From Halomonas sp. (lineage in GTDB: Bacteria; Pseudomonadota; Gammaproteobacteria; Pseudomonadales; Halomonadaceae), in NCBI RefSeq assembly GCF_017983445.1, contig NZ_JAGOBJ010000005.1, positions 62,001 to 126,000 of the forward strand: a stretch of DNA of 64,000 bases. Reading direction: 5' to 3'. Below the pieces are notes generated by a model that searched no databases, had not been told where the DNA came from, and saw only the letters and a program-made list of their open reading frames with translations. Made by a program: the position numbers and the translations under genes. Positions 60,801 to 64,000 of the stretch are shown here, piece by piece. Numbering within the stretch: the first letter of the stretch is position 1; each line of letters starts with the position of its first letter.

Positions 60801-61279
60801 CGCCTAATATTGATACCCCCTTCAACACAGGGGTAGAAATCAGCCTAAACTTACCGGCTTTAATTCCGGACGATTATATTCACGATGTACAGCAGCGGCT
60901 GGTCATGTATAAGCGCATCGCAAATACCCAAAGTGATGCCGAGCTTAAAGAGCTACAGGTAGAGCTGATTGATCGTTTTGGACTGCTGCCTCAGCCACTC
61001 AAGAATCTGGTTCGCCAAACCAAGCTGCGCCAACGCGCCGAACAGCTGGGGGTTAGCCGTATTGAAGCAGGTGACAGCCGTGGCCGGGTACTGTTTGATG
61101 GCACAACCCAGGTTGATCCATTAACCCTCGTCAAGCTGATTCAAACCTCACCTCAGCACTATCGTCTTGATGGTTCGGACACCTTACGGTTTGAATTCCC
61201 AATGGAAACCGGTGAACAGCGCTTTGAGCAAGTAGAGACACTTTTAACTACTCTTAATCAAAAAGTAGCGGCGGCGTGA
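57830..61279 (+). CDS. mfd: Transcription-repair coupling factor
   Basis: DNA translocase that releases RNA polymerase stalled at lesions and recruits UvrA. It is 1149 aa from the ATG at 57830, like the family; the frame is open to a GTG at 57785 that overlaps the probable -10 element. UvrB-like N-terminal region (about 1-340), RNAP-interaction domain (GAPVVHQAHGVGRYLGLETL, about 480-545), then the RecG-like motor: Walker A in GDVGFGKTEVAMRAAF (about 628), DEEH (729-732), TATPIPRTLNMAMSGIRDLS, and the TRG-type motif after VGRSHHQAYAYLL. The C-terminal D7 domain is present. Divergent from gap, as in Pseudomonas. Confidence 0.97.
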   Translation: MPSFSLLEPPQPQGTRDTLYWTAPPGSASALALAQVASSAPLLVITPNTASAQRLEQDLAFYSDVPVLPFPDWETLPYDSFSPHQDIVSARLRTLRQLQDGVRGIVLVPINTLMQRLSPVSYIAGRVMTLTAGTKLDREQFRESLTRAGYRAVETVYEPGEYAMRGALIDLFAMGMDEPIRIDLFDDEIDTLRHFDPGSQRSTDKVGTIELLPAHEYSLSRSAIACFREQFETLFDVDPRQCPLYNDALKAIPSPGLEHYLPLFFDETASLFDHVTDDTRVALLPGVFQAAEQHWKSIEARYINLGVDPTRPLLPPHRAFFPVSEVFSAIKARPRVELTEDETQRHALTPEAKALPTLAINARAKQPLIELKSFLSSEPDTRVLFVAESRGRREALEEILAPLSLSLPHVESFQAFLASQHAYAVTESLVDSGLWLTQPTIAVISETELFGEVVRQSRRREKATDDNELAVRHLSELREGAPVVHQAHGVGRYLGLETLAAGGQANEFLALSYADGAKLYVPVDSLHLISRYSGADDELAPLHKLGSDQWEKARRKAAEKIRDTAAELLDVYARREAQQGVVYESPGDDYVRFAASFPFEETPDQHAAIEAVIDDMTSPQPMDRVVCGDVGFGKTEVAMRAAFLAVQSGRQVVVLVPTTLLARQHFENFRDRFADTAVNIRLISRFTAGKEMTQTLESVKSGQTDIVIGTHKLLSKSVELPLMGLLIIDEEHRFGVTQKEKLKALRAEIDILTLTATPIPRTLNMAMSGIRDLSIIATPPARRLSVKTFVQQRDNSVIKEALLREILRGGQVYFLHNEVKTIENTAEQIRELVPEARVAVAHGQLPERSLERVMSDFYHRRFNVLVCSTIIETGIDVPSANTILIERADKFGLAQLHQLRGRVGRSHHQAYAYLLTPPAKAMTRDAVKRLEAISASDDLGAGFTLASHDMEIRGAGELLGDEQSGQMETIGYTLYMEMLDRAVKAIRAGKTPNIDTPFNTGVEISLNLPALIPDDYIHDVQQRLVMYKRIANTQSDAELKELQVELIDRFGLLPQPLKNLVRQTKLRQRAEQLGVSRIEAGDSRGRVLFDGTTQVDPLTLVKLIQTSPQHYRLDGSDTLRFEFPMETGEQRFEQVETLLTTLNQKVAAA

Positions 61280-61361
61280 ACCTTGGGGCAAACTGGTAGC
61301 AAGCAAGCCATGTTTGCCCGTTTACGCGTACTAGCAGTGCACTAACTTATTAGGAATGACC

Positions 61362-62492
61362 ATGAACACTCGTCACAAATTCAACCTTTGGGGCCCTACC
61401 AGTTTGGCTGTATTACTGGCAGCTAGCCTTACAGGCCCGGTTTTTGCGCAAACAGCGCCTGAGCAAGCAGAAAACGCAGTGACTGCTAGCGAAGCACTGG
61501 CAGATGCCGACCAAGTAGTTGAACAAGCGCGCGACGAACTGCCACGCGGGCATTTTCGCATACCTGAACAAGGGGACATCATCGGTGAAAGCTACACGGT
61601 TACCGTTGAAGACCCTAAAGAGACGCTGATCGATATTGCCCGTCGCCATAATATTGGTTTTGAAGAAATACGCATGGCTAACCCTGGGGTAAGCATGTGG
61701 GTGCCTGGCGAAGGCACCGAGGTGGTGATCCCGGCCCAATACATTCTTCCTCCAGCCCCGCGCGAAGGTGTGGTCGTCAACCTCTCTGAACTGCGCCTTT
61801 ATTACTACCCGGCGGATAACCCGGGCATTGTTGAAACCTATCCCGTCAGCGTTGGGCGTAATGAATTTGCAACGCCGGTAGGTCTTACGCGCACGACGGT
61901 AAAAGTGAAGGATCCGGCTTGGGCACCGCCCGCCTCCATGCGCCGTGAAGCGGCTGAGCGCGGCGAGCCGGCTCCATCGGTCGTACCGCCCGGCCCGGAT
62001 AACCCGCTTGGCGAACACGCCATTCTATTGGCCATGCCAAGCTATCTGATTCATGGCACCAATCGGCCTGACGGTGTGGGCATGCGCGTTAGCCGTGGAT
62101 GTATCCGCATGTACCCAGAAGATATCAAATCGCTTTACGAGCGCCTGCCAAGCGGCACGCAGGTCAATTTGATGGACGCGCCCTTCAAGGCCGGCTGGGC
62201 AGCCGATGGAACGCTATTTGTGCAGTCGTACCCGCAGCTTGAAGAGAATGTTGGTGACTTCGAGCCTCTGCTAGGCGCCATTGAGCGCGTTGATGCGCTA
62301 ACCGAAGATCAGGTAGAGGTAGATTACGAGCAGGTAAAACGTGCCGTAGAATCACCGGATGGCCACTTTGTAGCTTTATACGGCCCTCAGGCACCTAAGC
62401 CTGCCGTAGAAGAAGAGCCGGCAGCAGAACTTAATGGCTTGTTTGAAGAAGTAGAGCTTAGCCGGGCAGAGCCTGCTGAAGAAGATGCTTAA
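61362..62492 (+). CDS. L,D-transpeptidase with LysM domain (ErfK/YbiS type)
   Basis: Periplasmic YkuD-fold enzyme, by family either anchoring Lpp to peptidoglycan or making 3-3 cross-links. It is 376 aa from the ATG at 61362 (AGGA 6 nt upstream; an ATG two codons earlier abuts it). Signal peptide about 1-29 (GPVFA before QTAPE); LysM-like segment (about 70-125, ESYTVTVEDPKETLIDIARRHNIGFEEI, split); YkuD domain (about 130-270) with His231 and Cys247 in RVSRGCIRMYPEDI. The acidic C-terminal tail (about 300-376) is extra. Convergent with an Lpp-type gene whose Lys end could be its substrate. Confidence 0.93.
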   Translation: MNTRHKFNLWGPTSLAVLLAASLTGPVFAQTAPEQAENAVTASEALADADQVVEQARDELPRGHFRIPEQGDIIGESYTVTVEDPKETLIDIARRHNIGFEEIRMANPGVSMWVPGEGTEVVIPAQYILPPAPREGVVVNLSELRLYYYPADNPGIVETYPVSVGRNEFATPVGLTRTTVKVKDPAWAPPASMRREAAERGEPAPSVVPPGPDNPLGEHAILLAMPSYLIHGTNRPDGVGMRVSRGCIRMYPEDIKSLYERLPSGTQVNLMDAPFKAGWAADGTLFVQSYPQLEENVGDFEPLLGAIERVDALTEDQVEVDYEQVKRAVESPDGHFVALYGPQAPKPAVEEEPAAELNGLFEEVELSRAEPAEEDA

Positions 62493-62506
62493 CAGATAAC
62501 ATTCAT

Positions 62507-62536
62507 AAAAAAACCCCGCCGAGGCGGGGTTTTTTT
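62507..62536. terminator. Bidirectional terminator between Ldt gene and lpp
   Basis: A 13-bp stem with A7/T7 outer arms and a CCCCGC/GCGGGG core (62507-62519 with 62524-62536) with a CGAG loop lies between the convergent genes. It ends in seven T on both strands. Confidence 0.95.
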
Positions 62537-62587
62537 ACATCTTCAGCAACCGCTGAGTCTAACGACTACCCAGTGGCCCAAGCAGAA

Positions 62588-62851
62588 TTACTTCTGCATG
62601 GAGCGCTGGAACATGCGGTTCATTTCTTCACGGTTCTGCTCAGACATCTGCAGGGCAGCTTGCGCGTCGCGCTGAGCTTGGTTAGCAGTGTTCAGAGCTT
62701 GTGAAGCCATGCTGCGTGCTTCTGCGGCATCAGCCTGTGCAGATTCAGCAGTCATGCGAACTTCTTCCAGAGCGCTTGTAGAAGCACAGCCAGCCAGGAT
62801 TGCCAGAGAAGCAGCAGCGGCGGTCATTTTCAGAGTAGTCTTCAGAGTCAT
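62588..62851 (-). CDS. lpp: Lpp/OprI-type murein lipoprotein
   Basis: Abundant small outer-membrane lipoprotein that trimerises and ties the outer membrane to peptidoglycan. It is 87 aa. Lipobox LAGC with acylated Cys22 (AILAGCASTSALEE). The mature part is an uninterrupted Ala/Gln/Asn heptad coiled coil (AESAQADAAEARSMASQALN). It ends in RSMQK, a C-terminal Lys as used for covalent attachment in E. coli Lpp and like OprI. SD AAGGAG 6 nt before ATG. A TATACC -10 with an upstream TG lies at 62890-62895. Confidence 0.9.
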   Translation of the reverse strand: MTLKTTLKMTAAAASLAILAGCASTSALEEVRMTAESAQADAAEARSMASQALNTANQAQRDAQAALQMSEQNREEMNRMFQRSMQK

Positions 62852-62889
62852 AATGTTCTCCTTGAGTCTTCCTTGGGTACAACGTTAGG

Positions 62890-62895
62890 GGTATA
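62890..62895 (-). promoter_or_regulatory. Candidate lpp promoter (extended -10)
   Basis: On the minus strand TGCTATACC, an extended -10 element, puts the transcript start near 62883 and a leader of about 30 nt before lpp. The -35 region has no good match. Confidence 0.45.
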
Positions 62896-63060
62896 GCAAA
62901 ATCAGGCTAATTGCTTAGTTAGAATTTGTCTACCCACGATACAGGTTCTTTACAATGACTTGTGCATGAGCACGCTAGTCAAACGCTGTTTTATAATAGA
63001 CCGCAGCGCTTGTCTATAGCCACTTGTACAAAACCTCGAACTTCCATCAACAACATAAGA

Positions 63061-63690
63061 CTAGCGGATCACAACGCGAGTGCCAACCTCAACTAACTCT
63101 GCAACTCGCTCAATTTGTTCATTTGTCACCGCCACGCACCCTTGAGTCCAGTGGTAGCGGCCATGAATATCGGGATCACCGCTGCCGATGCCATGAATTC
63201 CTATGGCCCCACCCAACGCCGTGTTTTGCGGTGGATGGCCATACCGACGGTAATAATCGAAATAGGCTTCGTAATCGCTCTGCGAATAGATGCCTTTTTC
63301 AAGCGCCATGCGTGCATGAGCGGGAGTAGGATAATCGATACCGAGGAAGATATGCCACCGACTTTCGTAATTAAATCGATTAATCCGAAATTCTCCCAGC
63401 GGAGTAACGTTATCACCCATTATCCGCTGCGTCTTTGCACCAGCGCGCCCCAGTGAAATGGGGGCATAATATTCAAGCAGCGTTTCACCGCGATAAACGC
63501 TAAGCGCCGACGCTTGATCGTCGATCATCAACCATAGCTCGGTGCTGTAACGCGGTATGTGCGCACGCGTAAGCAACGTTTCCACCAAGTCCGGCGGCTC
63601 TACGTTTAACGTAGCGTTTGTTGTAGCGGCGCTGACTGCCACTGGCCAGCCAAGAGCAAGCGCTAAGAAACGGCGGCGATCTAAAGGCAT
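63061..63690 (-). CDS. L,D-transpeptidase-like protein, Tat-type signal
   Basis: A second YkuD-fold protein, 209 aa. The N-terminus MPLDRRRFLALALGWPVAVSA has a twin-arginine-like RRRFLAL motif with a hydrophobic stretch and AxA-like cleavage near 21. YkuD core: LWLMIDDQASALSVYRGE, then GDNVTPLGEFRIN, IGIHGIGSGDPDIHG (His166) and HWTQGCVAVTN with catalytic Cys185. The catalytic motif is WTxGCVAVT, not SRGCIRM, which places it in the short YafK/'murein L,D-transpeptidase' group, whose members may cut or modify instead of cross-link. Its specific activity cannot be told from sequence. Confidence 0.85.
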   Translation of the reverse strand: MPLDRRRFLALALGWPVAVSAATTNATLNVEPPDLVETLLTRAHIPRYSTELWLMIDDQASALSVYRGETLLEYYAPISLGRAGAKTQRIMGDNVTPLGEFRINRFNYESRWHIFLGIDYPTPAHARMALEKGIYSQSDYEAYFDYYRRYGHPPQNTALGGAIGIHGIGSGDPDIHGRYHWTQGCVAVTNEQIERVAELVEVGTRVVIR

Positions 63691-63876
63691 GATTCTAATA
63701 GTTCTAAATCTAAAGGCATCGGTTAGCTCTCAAAACGGTCGATTTAAGACTTGAGCAACAAAGCATTTCTGAGGGCTTTTATACCCCATTAACGCCCTGT
63801 CTGTCAGTGATCTTAAGCAACAATTTTTTCATCAAGGCCCAATGACCCTATGAACCGGACGCCATTTAATGCAGCA
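63691..63876. other. Intergenic, nothing recognised
   Basis: A 186-bp gap upstream of the L,D-transpeptidase gene and downstream of the partial gene at the window end, both on the minus strand. It should hold the promoter of the former. No terminator-grade hairpin or repeat was seen. Confidence 0.4.
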
Positions 63877-64000
63877 CTAGATATCTTCAAACTCTTGCAT
63901 ACTGGTCACCAGCTTTCGAGCTTCCGCATTGTGGCCTTGTGCCAGGGAATCAAAAAACTCGGCTTCCGGTTCAATGCGCGCTCGTGAGGCGCGATGCTCA
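63877..64000 (-). CDS. 3' end of an unidentified gene
   Basis: An open frame enters from the right edge and stops with TAG at 63877-63879, giving the last 40 residues: helical, charged, ending ARKLVTSMQEFEDI. Codon use and composition look protein-coding like the neighbours. The fragment is too short to assign a family. Confidence 0.6.
   Translation of the reverse strand, partial: EHRASRARIEPEAEFFDSLAQGHNAEARKLVTSMQEFEDI

Noticed and set aside
61413..62018. A 201-codon minus-strand open frame opposite the L,D-transpeptidase
   Set aside because: Antisense to a well-supported gene, with no SD and an Arg/His-rich shadow composition.

Overview
The window looks like chromosomal core DNA of a marine or halophilic gammaproteobacterium, most likely Halomonadaceae (Halomonas/Vreelandella-like). 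This is an inference from three things: Pseudomonas-like gene order (leuCDB-asd-fimV-truA-trpF-accD-folC-dedD-cvpA-purF-metZ; leuS-lptE-holA; sthA-nqrM-nqrFEDCBA-gap-mfd), acidic protein composition, and a Na+-translocating NADH:quinone reductase. No rRNA, tRNA, CRISPR array, insertion sequence, prophage or integrase was seen.

Layout. 1-4.1 kb: 3' end of purN, dcd, the Fe-S carrier apbC/mrp, an uncharacterised membrane-anchored coiled-coil protein, and a siroheme methyltransferase (cobA). 4.4-6.9 kb: a PAS-like/GGDEF cyclase in tandem with pterin carbinolamine dehydratase and an aromatic aminotransferase. 7-12 kb: an NCS2-type permease, a MATE exporter, yceI, cytochrome b561 and a small exported protein. 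12-28.6 kb, almost all on the minus strand: a biosynthetic block for leucine (leuCDB), aspartate semialdehyde (asd), a short FimV, tRNA pseudouridine (truA), tryptophan (trpF, trpB, trpA), malonyl-CoA (accD), folate (folC), envelope/SPOR (dedD), cvpA, purF and metZ. A LysR regulator diverges from leuC. 29.7-30.6 kb: two small accessory enzymes (VOC and GFA families). 31.1-37.1 kb: a complete, translationally coupled pgaABCD operon for poly-N-acetylglucosamine biofilm polysaccharide.

37-45.7 kb: a nucleotidyltransferase-like gene, a polytopic membrane protein of unknown substrate, a YbeL-type zinc-ribbon protein divergent from leuS-lptE-holA, then a two-gene unit of a small secreted protein and a C39-like peptidase lipoprotein. 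46-47.7 kb is the most accessory-looking part: a PACE-type efflux gene divergent from a TetR regulator, followed by about 650 bp of AT-rich non-coding DNA with a perfect 9-bp tandem repeat. 47.7-64 kb: sthA, nqrM, the nqrABCDEF operon (apbE is not next to it), a long GapB-like GAPDH, mfd, an L,D-transpeptidase convergent with an Lpp-type lipoprotein, a second L,D-transpeptidase, and the 3' end of an unidentified gene.

No wholly new multi-gene system was identified. The best second-look items are the phased 'CTTAAAA / AGYRCT' repeats in the gap leader and the related repeats between trpB and trpA; a possible peptidase-substrate pair at 44.4-45.7 kb; a cyclase gene in place of phhA; PgaB without a lipobox; a FimV lacking its usual C-terminal domain; and an nqr locus without apbE. 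Several start codons were placed by Shine-Dalgarno (SD) spacing and family alignment from memory, not by computation.
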